Source: Halopseudomonas formosensis (GTDB lineage Bacteria; Pseudomonadota; Gammaproteobacteria; Pseudomonadales; Pseudomonadaceae). From it: a DNA stretch of 64,000 nt. The notes beneath the pieces were generated by a model. It was not told the DNA's origin, made no database searches, and was given only the letters and a program-made list of their open reading frames with translations. A program made the translations under genes and the position numbers. The stretch lies in the NCBI RefSeq assembly GCF_900115905.1, contig NZ_FOYD01000008.1, forward strand, positions 93,853 to 157,852. The letters run 5' to 3'. Below are positions 45,994 to 54,957 of this stretch, piece by piece (the first letter of the stretch is position 1; every line of letters starts with the position of its first letter).

Positions 45994-47139
45994 ATGCCAC
46001 TCAAGCCAGCCCGTGCTGCCCTGATACCCCTGTTTGCCGCCATGGCACTGCTTGCTGCCTGCGACAAGCCGCAGGAGTCAACCGAAGCTTCCGCTGCCGC
46101 GCCCCAGGTCGGCGTGGTCACCGTCGAGGCGCAGCATTTCGTGATGACCACCGAGCTGCCGGGGCGTACCCGAGCCTATCGCGTTGCGGAAGTGCGTCCG
46201 CAGGTGAGCGGCATCATCCAGAAGCGTCTGTTCGAGGAAGGCAGCGAAGTGAAGGCGGGGCAGCAGTTGTATCAGATCGACGACGCCGTCTACGCGGCCG
46301 CGCTGCAGAGTGCCGAGGCCAGTCGCCTGTCGGCCGGAACCCTGGCTGACCGCTACGAGGTACTGGTGAAGGACCGGGCCGTCAGTCAGCAGGCCTATGA
46401 CGAGGCCCGTGCGGCGAAGCTGCAGGCCGAGGCGGCACTGGAGCGAGCACGCATCGATCTGCGCTACACCCGTGTATCCGCGCCGATCTCCGGACAGATC
46501 GGACGTTCTGCCGTTACCGAGGGCGCCCTGGTCAGCAACGGTCAGGCCCAGGCGCTGGCGACCATCCAGCAGCTCGATCCCATTTATGTGGATGTGACCC
46601 AGCCCGCCCGGGAACTGCTGGCGCTGCGCCGAGCCCTGGACAGCGGTCGGCTGCAGAAGGCCGGCGACAATGCTGCCCGGGCAGTCCTGCGGCTGGAAGA
46701 TGGTTCCGAATACGAGCATGAGGGCAAGCTGGAGTTTTCCGAGGTCAGCGTTGATGAGGGCACCGGCTCGGTGACCCTGCGGGCGGTGTTCCCCAACCCG
46801 GACCGCATCCTGCTGCCGGGCATGTTTGTCCACGCCCAGCTGGTTGCCGGTGCGCGCAGCGACGCCATTCTGGTGCCGCAGCAGGGGGTTACCCGCAACC
46901 CCCGCGGCCAGGCAGTGGCAATGGTGGTCAACGATCAGAACCAGGTCGAGCAACGCATCATCCAGACTGATCGCACCGTCGGCAATCGCTGGCTGGTCAG
47001 CGACGGGCTCAAGGTCGGTGATCGTCTGATCACCGAGGGACTGCATATCGTCCAGCCGGGCATGCAGGTTGAGCCGGTACCGGCCGTCAACGTGGATGAC
47101 GCTACCGGAACCGCCGCCACATCCGGACAGGAAGGGTAA
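45994..47139 (+). CDS. RND efflux periplasmic adaptor (MexA/TtgA type)
   Basis: This is the membrane-fusion adaptor joining the RND pump to the outer-membrane channel. The 381-residue lipoprotein has a signal peptide ending in the lipobox LLAAC, with Cys at about residue 23. Lipoyl-type half motifs flank an alpha-helical hairpin (about 95-165), then beta-barrel domains. It contains the family segments [21 protein letters not shown] and [18 protein letters not shown]. It starts the adaptor-pump-channel operon, 81 bp after the TtgR-type operator, and the pump gene follows after 5 bp. Confidence 0.95.
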   Translation: MPLKPARAALIPLFAAMALLAACDKPQESTEASAAAPQVGVVTVEAQHFVMTTELPGRTRAYRVAEVRPQVSGIIQKRLFEEGSEVKAGQQLYQIDDAVYAAALQSAEASRLSAGTLADRYEVLVKDRAVSQQAYDEARAAKLQAEAALERARIDLRYTRVSAPISGQIGRSAVTEGALVSNGQAQALATIQQLDPIYVDVTQPARELLALRRALDSGRLQKAGDNAARAVLRLEDGSEYEHEGKLEFSEVSVDEGTGSVTLRAVFPNPDRILLPGMFVHAQLVAGARSDAILVPQQGVTRNPRGQAVAMVVNDQNQVEQRIIQTDRTVGNRWLVSDGLKVGDRLITEGLHIVQPGMQVEPVPAVNVDDATGTAATSGQEG

Positions 47140-47144
47140 TCTCC

Positions 47145-50100
47145 ATGCCTCATTATTTTATCGATCGCCCGATCTTTGCCTGGGTGCTGGCGATCCTGGT
47201 GATGCTGATGGGAGGACTGGCTATCCTGGGACTGCCGGTCAACCAGTACCCCAGCATCGCGCCACCGGCGGTCAATATCGCCGTCAACTACCCCGGCGCC
47301 TCGGCGAAGACAGTGCAGGACACCGTGGCTCAGGTCATCGAGCAGCAGATGAACGGCATCGATGGCCTGCGCTACATGAAGTCCGAAAGCGGCTCCGATG
47401 GCAGCATGCGCATCACCGTTACCTTCGATCAGGGGGTGGATCCGGACATCGCCCAGGTTCAGGTGCAGAACAAGCTGCAGCTGGCCACCCCCATGCTGCC
47501 GCAGGAAGTGCAGCAGCAGGGTATCCGTGTGACCAAGGCCTCCTCCAACTTCCTGATGGTCGTCGGTCTGATTTCCACCGATGGGCGCATGGGTAACGAG
47601 GACCTCTCGGACTTCATCATCTCCACCCTGCAGGACCCCATCTCACGGACCTCCGGGGTGGGTGACTTCCAGGTGTTCGGTTCGGCCTATTCGATGCGTA
47701 TCTGGCTGGATCCGGCGAAACTCAATCGCTATCAGCTGACGCCGGTGGATATCCGCAATGCCATCGCCAGTCAGAACGTGCAGGTGTCAGGCGGCCAGCT
47801 CGGTGGTGCCCCTGCGGTACCCGGTCAGCAACTCAACGCCACCATCATCGGCAAGACTCGCTTCGAGACGCCCGAGCAGTTCCGCGACATCCTGCTGAAG
47901 GTCGACAGCGACGGCTCCCAGGTGCGCCTGGGAGATGTAGCCCGGGTCGAGCTGGGCGCCCAGAACTCTGCGTTCCGCGCCCTGTACAATGGCCAGCCGG
48001 CCACCGGTATGGCAATTCAGCTGGCGACGGGTGCCAACGCACTGGAAACCACCAAGGCAGTCAAGCAGACCATTGCCGATCTGCAGCCCTTCTTCCCCGA
48101 GGGTGTGGAAGTGGTCTATCCGTTCGAGACGGCGCCGGTGGTATCCGAGTCGATCTCGGGGGTGGTGCATACCCTGATGGAAGCCATCGTGCTGGTGTTC
48201 CTGGTCATGTACCTGTTCCTGCAGAACTTCCGCGCCACCCTGATCCCGACCCTGGCGGTGCCGGTGGTGCTGCTGGGGACCTTCGGCGTGCTGGCGGCTT
48301 TCGGCTTCAGCATCAACATCCTGACCATGTTTGCCATGGTGCTGGCGATCGGCTTGCTGGTGGATGACGCCATCGTGGTGGTGGAGAACGTCGAGCGGGT
48401 GATGGCCGAAGAGGGACTGTCGCCGGTGGAAGCGACCCGCAAGTCCATGAGTCAGATCCAGGGCGCGCTGATTGGTATCGGTCTGGTGCTGTCCGCGGTA
48501 TTCGTGCCCATGGCCTTCTTCGGCGGTTCGACCGGGGTAATCTACCGTCAGTTCGCCATTACCATCGCCTCGGCAATGACGCTGTCGGTACTGGTCGCGC
48601 TGATCTTCACCCCGGCGCTGTGTGCCACCATCCTCAAACCCATTCCCAAGGGCCATGCCCACGAAAAGCGCGGCTTCTTCGGCTGGTTCAACCGTACCTT
48701 CGAGCGGGGGGTCGACCGCTACAAGCATGGCGTAGCCGCCGTACTGCGGCGCAAGGCGCCCTATCTGCTGCTGTACGCGGTCATCGTCGGCGGCATGGTG
48801 GTGCTGTTCGGCAAGCTGCCCGCCTCCTTCCTGCCGGATGAGGACCAGGGCGTGATGTTCGTTCAGGTGCTGGGCCCGGCGGGCTCGACCATGGAGCGGA
48901 CCCAGAAGACCGTCGACGCGATGCGCGAGAAGCTGCTGACCGAAGAGGGCGACATCGTGCAGTCGGTGTTCACTGTTACCGGTTTCAGCTTCGCCGGTCG
49001 CGGGCAGAATGCGGCCATCGCCTTCGTTGGTCTCAAGCCCTGGGACGAGCGCAGCAAGGACGGCATGAGCGTGTTCGACCTGGTGGCGCGTTCCGAGGAG
49101 CATTTCGCCGGCTTCCGTGATGCGCAGGTCATGGCGTTCGCGCCGCCGGCGGTGATGTCCTTGGGCAACGCCACCGGCTTCAACTTCTTCCTCCAGGACA
49201 ATGCCGGCGTCGGCCACGAAGTGCTCATGCAGGCGCGCAACCAGCTGCTCGGGCTGGCCGCGCAGAGCGAGGTGCTGACCGCGGTACGTCCCAACGGCCT
49301 GAACGACGAGCCGCAGTACCGACTCATCATCGATGACGAGAAGGCCCGCGTGCTGGGCGTCTCCCTGAGTGACATCAACGCGACCCAGTCCATCGCCTGG
49401 GGCTCGAGCTATGTCAATGACTTCATCGACCGCGGCCGGGTCAAGCGGGTGTACCTGCAGGGCGAGGCCGAATCGCGGATGAATCCGGAGGATATCGACA
49501 AGTGGTTCGTGCGCAACGACCGGGGCGAGATGGTGCCCTTCAGCGCCTTTGCCACCGGTGAATGGATCTACGGCCCGCCGAAACTGGCACGCTATAACGG
49601 CGTACTGGCCATGGAAATCCAGGGTGAGGCGGCACCGGGTTACAGTACCGGCGAGGCCATGGCCGAGATCGAGCGGCTGGCCCAGCAGTTGCCGCCGGGG
49701 GTTGGCGTGGACTGGACCGGTCTGTCCTACGAGGAACGCCTGTCCGGTGACCAGGCGCCGGCGTTGTACGCCCTGTCGCTGCTGGTGGTCTTCCTCTGTC
49801 TGGCAGCGCTGTACGAGAGCTGGTCGATTCCCTTCGCGGTGATGCTGGTGGTGCCCCTCGGGGTTATCGGTGCGCTGCTGGCGACCATGGGGCGCGGCCT
49901 GGATAACGACGTGTTCTTCCAGGTAGGCCTGCTGACGACCATCGGTCTGACGGCGAAGAACGCGATCCTCATCGTCGAGTTTGCCAAGGACCTGCATGAG
50001 CAGGGCATGTCCCGGGTCGACGCTGCGGTGGAGGCTTGCCGCATGCGCCTGCGTCCGATCATCATGACCTCGCTGGCCTTCACTCTGGGCGTGGTGCCCC

Positions 50101-50276
50101 TGGCCATCACCAGCGGCGCCGGCGCCGGCAGCTCCCATGCCATCGGCACCGGGGTGATCGGCGGCATGCTGACGGCTACCGTGCTGGTCATATTCTGGGT
50201 TCCGCTGTTCTACGTTCTGGTGTCCTCGCTGTTCTCGCGCCGGGATGCCCACAACACCGAGGAGAAGGCACAGTGA
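47145..50276 (+). CDS. RND multidrug efflux pump (MexB/TtgB type)
   Basis: This is the inner-membrane proton-driven exporter. The 1043-residue protein has the HAE1-family layout. One transmembrane segment starts at residue 10 ([17 protein letters not shown]). Two large periplasmic loops follow, and 12 transmembrane segments in total are expected. The essential proton-relay aspartates are in [16 protein letters not shown] (about 407-408). Length and sequence suit the MexB/AcrB/TtgB group, which exports antibiotics, solvents and dyes. Its stop overlaps the channel start. Confidence 0.96.
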   Translation: MPHYFIDRPIFAWVLAILVMLMGGLAILGLPVNQYPSIAPPAVNIAVNYPGASAKTVQDTVAQVIEQQMNGIDGLRYMKSESGSDGSMRITVTFDQGVDPDIAQVQVQNKLQLATPMLPQEVQQQGIRVTKASSNFLMVVGLISTDGRMGNEDLSDFIISTLQDPISRTSGVGDFQVFGSAYSMRIWLDPAKLNRYQLTPVDIRNAIASQNVQVSGGQLGGAPAVPGQQLNATIIGKTRFETPEQFRDILLKVDSDGSQVRLGDVARVELGAQNSAFRALYNGQPATGMAIQLATGANALETTKAVKQTIADLQPFFPEGVEVVYPFETAPVVSESISGVVHTLMEAIVLVFLVMYLFLQNFRATLIPTLAVPVVLLGTFGVLAAFGFSINILTMFAMVLAIGLLVDDAIVVVENVERVMAEEGLSPVEATRKSMSQIQGALIGIGLVLSAVFVPMAFFGGSTGVIYRQFAITIASAMTLSVLVALIFTPALCATILKPIPKGHAHEKRGFFGWFNRTFERGVDRYKHGVAAVLRRKAPYLLLYAVIVGGMVVLFGKLPASFLPDEDQGVMFVQVLGPAGSTMERTQKTVDAMREKLLTEEGDIVQSVFTVTGFSFAGRGQNAAIAFVGLKPWDERSKDGMSVFDLVARSEEHFAGFRDAQVMAFAPPAVMSLGNATGFNFFLQDNAGVGHEVLMQARNQLLGLAAQSEVLTAVRPNGLNDEPQYRLIIDDEKARVLGVSLSDINATQSIAWGSSYVNDFIDRGRVKRVYLQGEAESRMNPEDIDKWFVRNDRGEMVPFSAFATGEWIYGPPKLARYNGVLAMEIQGEAAPGYSTGEAMAEIERLAQQLPPGVGVDWTGLSYEERLSGDQAPALYALSLLVVFLCLAALYESWSIPFAVMLVVPLGVIGALLATMGRGLDNDVFFQVGLLTTIGLTAKNAILIVEFAKDLHEQGMSRVDAAVEACRMRLRPIIMTSLAFTLGVVPLAITSGAGAGSSHAIGTGVIGGMLTATVLVIFWVPLFYVLVSSLFSRRDAHNTEEKAQ

Positions 50277-51706
50277 AGCGTTCCCTGATCTGTCTGGCTG
50301 TGCTGGGTGCGCTCAGTGGCTGTTCCATGATTCCCGAATATCAGCGACCGGCGATGCCGGTGGCCGATGTCTGGCCCGCGGGTGAAGCCTACGGTGAGCG
50401 CAACTCGCAGACCGAATCGATGGACCTGGGCTGGCGCGAGTTCTTCCTGGATCCGGCGCTGCGCAAGCTGATCGAGGTGGCCCTGGAAAACAACCGCGAC
50501 CTGCGCATAGCCGCGCTCAATGTGGAAGCCTACCGGGCGCTCTACGGTATCCAGCAGTCGGCGCTGTGGCCCTCGGCCTCGGCCGATGCCAGCGGTACCC
50601 GCAGTCGCACCCCGGAGACCCTCAGCCCGACCGGCCAGGCCAGTACCGGCGGTCAGTACTTCGCTACCCTGGGCGTGGCGTGGGAGCTGGACCTGTTCGG
50701 CCGTCTGGATGCGCTTAGCGAGCAGGCACTGCAGGAGTTCCTGGCCAGCGAAGCGGCTCGGCGCAGCGTGCAGGTCAGTCTGATTGCCGGGGTGGCCAAC
50801 AGCTACTTCAACTGGCAGGCCAACCGCGAACTGCTCGATGTGACCAGTCGCACCCTGCAGGCCTACGAGGAAAGCCTGGCGCTGGTGCAGCGCAGCTACG
50901 ACGTCGGCGTCGCCTCTACCCTGGAACTGACCCAGGCCCGTACCGCGGTGGAAACCGCCCGGGCGGCGCTGGCCCAGTACCGCCGGCAGGTCGCCCAGGA
51001 TCGCAACGCCCTGACCCAGCTGCTGGGCCAGAACGTGGCGCTGGATGAGCTGGCCGGCGGCCGGCTGGATATGGACCTGCTGGCCGAACTGCCGGCGGGG
51101 CTGCCCTCGGAGCTGCTGTTCAAGCGCCCGGACATCATCGCTGCCGAGCACCAGTTGCTCGGCGCCAACGCCAGCATAGGTGCGGCCCGCGCCGCCTTCT
51201 TCCCGAGCATCGGTCTGACTGGCGCGGCGGGCTCCGCCAGCACCCAGCTGTCCGACCTGTTCGGCAGTGGCTCGGGCTACTGGAGCTTCACGCCGAGCAT
51301 CAGCGTGCCGATCTTCACCGCCGGGCGCCTGAAGGCCAACCTGGACTACGCCGAGATCTCCCGGGATATCCGCGTGGCGCAGTACGAACAGGCGATCCAG
51401 GATGCCTTCCGTGATGTGGCCGATGGTCTGGCCGCCCACGAAACCTATGCCGAACAGGTGCAGGCCCAGCGCAACCTGCTGCAGGTGAGCGAGGAGTACT
51501 ATGCCGTTGCCGAACGCCGCTATCGCACCGGCGTGGACAGTCACCTGACGCTGCTCGACGCCCAGCGTCAGCTGCTGTCTGCGCAGCAGCAGTGGGTCAA
51601 TGACCGGCGCAATCAGCTGATCAGCGAAGTGAACCTGTACAAGGCGCTGGGTGGCGGTTGGCAGGTACATGACGCAGCGGCCGCTTCGGCTGAGCCTGAG
51701 GCCTGA
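50273..51706 (+). CDS. Outer-membrane efflux channel (OprM/TtgC type)
   Basis: This is the TolC-like outer-membrane factor completing the tripartite pump. The 477-residue lipoprotein has the lipobox LSGCS (Cys at about residue 16) and the NodT/OprM family repeats, such as [32 protein letters not shown] and [13 protein letters not shown] start at GTG 50273, which overlaps the pump stop as GTGA and yields the signal peptide. The reading frame extends upstream inside the pump gene but is not protein-like there. Confidence 0.95.
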   Translation: MKRSLICLAVLGALSGCSMIPEYQRPAMPVADVWPAGEAYGERNSQTESMDLGWREFFLDPALRKLIEVALENNRDLRIAALNVEAYRALYGIQQSALWPSASADASGTRSRTPETLSPTGQASTGGQYFATLGVAWELDLFGRLDALSEQALQEFLASEAARRSVQVSLIAGVANSYFNWQANRELLDVTSRTLQAYEESLALVQRSYDVGVASTLELTQARTAVETARAALAQYRRQVAQDRNALTQLLGQNVALDELAGGRLDMDLLAELPAGLPSELLFKRPDIIAAEHQLLGANASIGAARAAFFPSIGLTGAAGSASTQLSDLFGSGSGYWSFTPSISVPIFTAGRLKANLDYAEISRDIRVAQYEQAIQDAFRDVADGLAAHETYAEQVQAQRNLLQVSEEYYAVAERRYRTGVDSHLTLLDAQRQLLSAQQQWVNDRRNQLISEVNLYKALGGGWQVHDAAAASAEPEA

Positions 51707-51779
51707 AGCAGTAGCGGTTCGCCTCCAGTACGACCTGGCGGAGGACCAGCCACGAGCTTGCTGGTCAAACGGATTCCGA

Positions 51780-51810
51780 TAAAAAAATGGCCCGCTCAGA
51801 GAGCGGGCCC
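51780..51810 (-). terminator. Terminator of the PrrF-like RNA
   Basis: A perfect 9-bp stem (51789-51797 with 51801-51809) with a 3-base loop is followed on the minus strand by ATTTTTTTAT. It ends the small RNA and any read-through from the cbpA-like gene. On the plus strand it is not followed by Ts. Confidence 0.9.
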
Positions 51811-51889
51811 AAATCCGTGATTAGCCTGATGAGGAGATAACCGTCCGTCTTGCGACTTTCCGTTACCCAAGCCATCTCTCGATGACTTG
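51780..51889 (-). ncRNA. prrF: PrrF-like iron-responsive small RNA
   Basis: A small RNA of about 110 nt, read on the minus strand from about 51889 to a terminator. The 5' part forms AAGTCATC-GAGA-GATGGCTT, an 8-bp stem with one T-G pair. The middle holds the segment CTCCTCATCAGGCTAATCAC (near 51816-51835 on the minus strand), which I recall as the PrrF antisense core. The 3' end is GGCCCGCTC/GAGCGGGCC (51789-51809) followed by seven Ts. It lies next to a CbpA-like gene, as prrF1/prrF2 do in P. aeruginosa. PrrF represses iron-containing proteins when iron is low. Only one copy is seen. Confidence 0.88.
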
Positions 51890-51891
51890 CT

Positions 51892-51923
51892 GCTAATAAT
51901 AATGTTTCTCATTTGCATGTCAA
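51892..51923 (-). promoter_or_regulatory. Promoter with Fur box for prrF
   Basis: On the minus strand TTGACA (51923-51918) is followed after 16 bp by TATTAT (51901-51896). The spacer and -10 overlap TGAGAAACATTATTA (51911-51897), which matches 11 of 14 positions of the Fur 7-1-7 consensus TGATAATNATTATCA. Fur would occlude RNA polymerase when iron is replete. AATAATGTT and AACATTATT arms lie outside as a further inverted repeat. Confidence 0.85.
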
Positions 51924-51938
51924 GAACATTATTCAGAT

Positions 51939-52736
51939 TCAGTGGGCGACCAGTTGCTTGTAGTGGGTCAGCTCCCGGTTCATCAGGTCGATGCGGCGTG
52001 CCATGCTCTCGATCAGGCTGTGGGCAATGCGGGGATTGCTTTGCATCAGGGCCAGGAACTGCTCCTTGGGAATCATCATCACCGTGGTCGGCGTGCTGGC
52101 GATAACGGTGGCCGAACGCTTCTCTCGGGTGAAAAGCGCCATGGCGCCGAAGATCTCGTCACGTTGTACATCCCCTACCTTGATGCCGCCCACGAAGGCT
52201 TCGGCGTGTCCTTCGGTAATGATGAACACATGATCAGCCTCGTCCCCCTCGCGGATCAGCTCGGCGCCGGCGGGGAAGTGCTGGAAGCCGGTGACCGGAC
52301 GGACTTCGGCCGGCTTGCTGCGCGCCAGGGCATCTGACATCAGGGCCGCCTGACCCAGAATATACTGGGTGAACAGCTCCTGACGCCGGTTGCTGGCATG
52401 GATATGACGGAACAGCGACTCGCGGTCATAGGGCACCAGCACCAGCGGCTCCTCGCTGCGATAGGTACAGGGCGCCGCATTGAGCCCCTGGCGCAGGCCG
52501 ATCAGGTCCCCTTCCTGTATGTAGAACAGGGGCTTGCCATCGATCAGCGCGTGCAGCAGACCGCTGCGCAGCAGGTATAGATTGCGATTGCTGATGACCT
52601 GATAGAGGTCTTCCACTGCGTCCAGTGCCATGGGCTCGGCGCAGGGCTCCAGTCCATCGAGCAGCTGCGTGGGAATGCCCTGCAGTGTGCTGATCAGCTT
52701 GGCTGCATAGGGTGGTTGGTCGCCGATGAGATACAT
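51939..52736 (-). CDS. cbpA: Cyclic nucleotide-binding-domain protein (CbpA-like)
   Basis: This 265-residue protein has a novel-looking N-terminal half and a C-terminal cyclic nucleotide-binding fold (about 148-255). There is no helix-turn-helix, so it is not a Crp-type transcription factor. It matches in position and layout the CbpA (PA4704) protein that binds cAMP in P. aeruginosa. In the phosphate-binding cassette the usual FGEMAL reads FGAMAL. The Arg-Ser-Ala part (KRSATV) is kept. The missing Glu normally contacts ribose, so cAMP affinity may be altered. It is downstream of the TfoX-C gene. Confidence 0.82.
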   Translation of the reverse strand: MYLIGDQPPYAAKLISTLQGIPTQLLDGLEPCAEPMALDAVEDLYQVISNRNLYLLRSGLLHALIDGKPLFYIQEGDLIGLRQGLNAAPCTYRSEEPLVLVPYDRESLFRHIHASNRRQELFTQYILGQAALMSDALARSKPAEVRPVTGFQHFPAGAELIREGDEADHVFIITEGHAEAFVGGIKVGDVQRDEIFGAMALFTREKRSATVIASTPTTVMMIPKEQFLALMQSNPRIAHSLIESMARRIDLMNRELTHYKQLVAH

Positions 52737-52855
52737 AACGAGTTCCTTAATCCTGATCCTTGGCTAGCGATACCATACTGCAAATGTTTCCGCTTCCGCC
52801 AACGCAAAAGCGCGCAGGCGTTGGCAAAAACCGAACATGAAGTGCCCCTGCCCGG

Positions 52856-53122
52856 TCAGGGCTCTTGTCGCTGCTCGAGTTCGTCCAGCAGCTGCTGCTT
52901 GTATTCGGGGTCCAGCCGGTTCCAGTGCACATCCTGAAGGGCGCCGGCGATGGCGAACAGCAGGGTGCGCGAGGCGCGGAACCCGCGGGCACGAACCGCG
53001 CAGTAGGCTGCCACGGGCCCGCGGCGGCGCAGCTCTGCGGCGTCATGGATGCCGGTGGCGCGCAGCCACTGGACCGAGGTCTTGCCCAGATTGCGCAGCG
53101 TGATGAGATCAGTGTCGGTCAT
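52856..53122 (-). CDS. TfoX C-terminal domain protein
   Basis: This 88-residue protein corresponds to the C-terminal domain of TfoX/Sxy proteins, here as a stand-alone unit. Typical features are the N-terminal LRNLGKTSVQWLRATGIHDAAELRRRGP helix-hairpin-helix-like segment and the following AYCAVRARGF. Full-length TfoX regulates competence genes; the lone domain has no known role. The C-terminus is acidic/Gln-rich. It lies between the kinase fusion and the CbpA-like gene, all on the minus strand. Confidence 0.85.
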   Translation of the reverse strand: MTDTDLITLRNLGKTSVQWLRATGIHDAAELRRRGPVAAYCAVRARGFRASRTLLFAIAGALQDVHWNRLDPEYKQQLLDELEQRQEP

Positions 53123-53172
53123 GTGCGCCTCCCTGCAACGACAGGAGTGACATGCGTGGATATGCGGACGGG

Positions 53173-53189
53173 CCGACCGCAGCGGTCGG
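53173..53189 (-). other. Perfect palindromic hairpin upstream of the TfoX-C gene
   Basis: CCGACCGC-A-GCGGTCGG is a near-perfect inverted repeat in the 167-bp gap between the kinase-fusion stop and the TfoX-C start. No U-run follows. A second stem, GGCCGG/CCGGCC (53262-53282), lies nearer the fusion stop. They may limit read-through or mark an operator. Confidence 0.4.
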
Positions 53190-53289
53190 ACGGCGTTGAA
53201 GTCTTGGCATGGTCGGGCTTCTTCTTTTTATAGGTTCCCGATAGCCAGTCTAGTTGGGGGTGGCCGGTCCGTACAGCCGGCCGCCGGCG

Positions 53290-54834
53290 TCAGAGCTGGT
53301 GACGCAGCCGTTCTGTGAGCTGGTCGATACTGTCGGGCCTGTCGGTGGCCACGGTCAGGGTAATCTGGCGCTCCTCCTCACTCAGGGGCTCGAGCTGCTG
53401 CAGCTGCTGATGCACCACGTGGATATCCGCATCGGAGGGGTCGGCGCCCTTGCGCTGGCGCTCGTTGAGCCAGATCTCGATGGTGTCCAGCGGAGCAGTG
53501 CAATGCAGAATGATGCAGGGAACGCCCTGATCTTCAATGGCCTGGCGTGACAGCTGGCGCTGGTGACGGCGCAGGTGAGTGGCATCGATGATCACGGGGT
53601 AGCCGGCGGCCAGAACCTGCCCGGCCAGCTGGGCCAGGCGGGCGTAGGTCTGCTCGCTCATCTGCGCGCCGTAGAGCGTGGTCTGCTCGCCACTGGTGCT
53701 GGCCTGACGGAACAGGCGCTTGCGCTCGACATCCGAGCGTATGCGAATCATCCCGAAACGGGCGACCAGCTCCGCACCTATGCTGCTCTTGCCGGAGCCG
53801 GATACCCCGTGGGTAAGCACGCCGAAGCGGGTAGGGATGCCGGTGTAGCTTTCGGCCAGGGCAATGTAGCTCTGGTAGCGCGCCAGTATCTGCTCGCGCT
53901 CCTGGGCGCTGGTGTCGGGGCCCAGATTGAGCAGCGCGACCTTGGCACGGACCATGGCCCGGTAGGCCTTGTAGTAGTCGAGCACCATCAGGCCGGCATA
54001 ATCGCCGGTGCTCTCGAGCCAGGCATTGACGAAGCGTTGGGAGAGATCCTTCAGGCCGCGGTCTTCCAGGTCCATGGCCATGAAGGCGACATCGGCCATG
54101 ATATCGGTCCAGCGGAAAGCGTCATTGAACTCTATGCAGTCGAACAGGGTCACTTGTCCGTCGATCAGGGTGACGTTGTCGAGATAGATATCGCCGTGAC
54201 ATTCGCGGATCAGTCCGTCGGCTTTCCGCTGCTTCAGTTGGGGAATCAGCCGTTGGAAGGTAGTATGCGCCCAGTGCTCGAGCTGTTCGAGCTGCTGCAG
54301 GTCATCCGCATCGCTGAGCATGGCCCGGATCTGTTCGAAGTTCTGTGCCACGGGAGCGTGCACCTGCTCCGGTTCACCCCAGGGCGTGCCCGCTGCAGCC
54401 ACATCAATGCGCTGATGAAAGGTGGCCAGCGTGGCGGCCAGGTCGTCGATATGCTGGCTGGTGAGACCGCCGGCGCGCTGCAGGTTGCTGAGCAGGTCCT
54501 GCTGGCGGAACTGCCGGGTCTTGACCATGTATTCGATAATCGGGCCGTCGCCGTCAAGACGGGGCTGATCTTCGCTGCCGCGGATGGCGATCACGTCGAG
54601 ATAGAGGTCCGGCGCCAGCCGCCGATTCAGGCGCAGCTCCTCGGCACAGTAATGGGCCCGCTGGTCCAGAGTGGAAAAGTCGAGAAAGCCGAAGTTGACC
54701 GGTTTCTTGATCTTGTAAACGAATTCGCCGGTCAGCAGAACCCAGGAGATATGGGTTTCCATCAGCGTGAAACCGCTGACAGGATGATCGTACAGCGCTG
54801 GGTTTTGCAGCGCATTCAGCAGTGTCTGGCTCAC
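53290..54834 (-). CDS. APH-like kinase / P-loop kinase fusion protein
   Basis: This 514-residue bifunctional-looking protein has two parts. The N-terminal part (about 1-330) is aminoglycoside-phosphotransferase-like, with the catalytic loop CHGDIYLDN (about 215) and the metal-binding IEFND segment. The C-terminal part (about 340-514) is an AAA/zeta-toxin-like P-loop kinase with Walker A HGVSGSGKSS (about 346). The family occurs widely in bacteria with an unproven substrate; it is unlikely to be an antibiotic-resistance enzyme. It is divergent from mrcB and on the same strand as the TfoX-C and CbpA-like genes. Confidence 0.88.
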   Translation of the reverse strand: MSQTLLNALQNPALYDHPVSGFTLMETHISWVLLTGEFVYKIKKPVNFGFLDFSTLDQRAHYCAEELRLNRRLAPDLYLDVIAIRGSEDQPRLDGDGPIIEYMVKTRQFRQQDLLSNLQRAGGLTSQHIDDLAATLATFHQRIDVAAAGTPWGEPEQVHAPVAQNFEQIRAMLSDADDLQQLEQLEHWAHTTFQRLIPQLKQRKADGLIRECHGDIYLDNVTLIDGQVTLFDCIEFNDAFRWTDIMADVAFMAMDLEDRGLKDLSQRFVNAWLESTGDYAGLMVLDYYKAYRAMVRAKVALLNLGPDTSAQEREQILARYQSYIALAESYTGIPTRFGVLTHGVSGSGKSSIGAELVARFGMIRIRSDVERKRLFRQASTSGEQTTLYGAQMSEQTYARLAQLAGQVLAAGYPVIIDATHLRRHQRQLSRQAIEDQGVPCIILHCTAPLDTIEIWLNERQRKGADPSDADIHVVHQQLQQLEPLSEEERQITLTVATDRPDSIDQLTERLRHQL

Positions 54835-54957
54835 ATCGGATCCTGTAGTGTACGGGCAATCCGGGCATTATGAAGGCTGGCCGCGGCAAGGCCAACCGTT
54901 GTTGCGCCCATCCTAGACTGGGCGTTGTTTCCCGAGAAATGGGGTAGACAGGGAATT

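Noticed and set aside
50036..50272. Extended start of the outer-membrane channel gene inside the pump gene
   Set aside because: The extension is out-of-frame translation of the pump and would bury the lipoprotein signal peptide that begins at 50273.
53290..54834. Aminoglycoside-resistance gene
   Set aside because: The N-terminal fold is APH-like, but the fusion with a P-loop kinase and its core-genome location fit a common chromosomal family of unknown substrate, not a resistance determinant.
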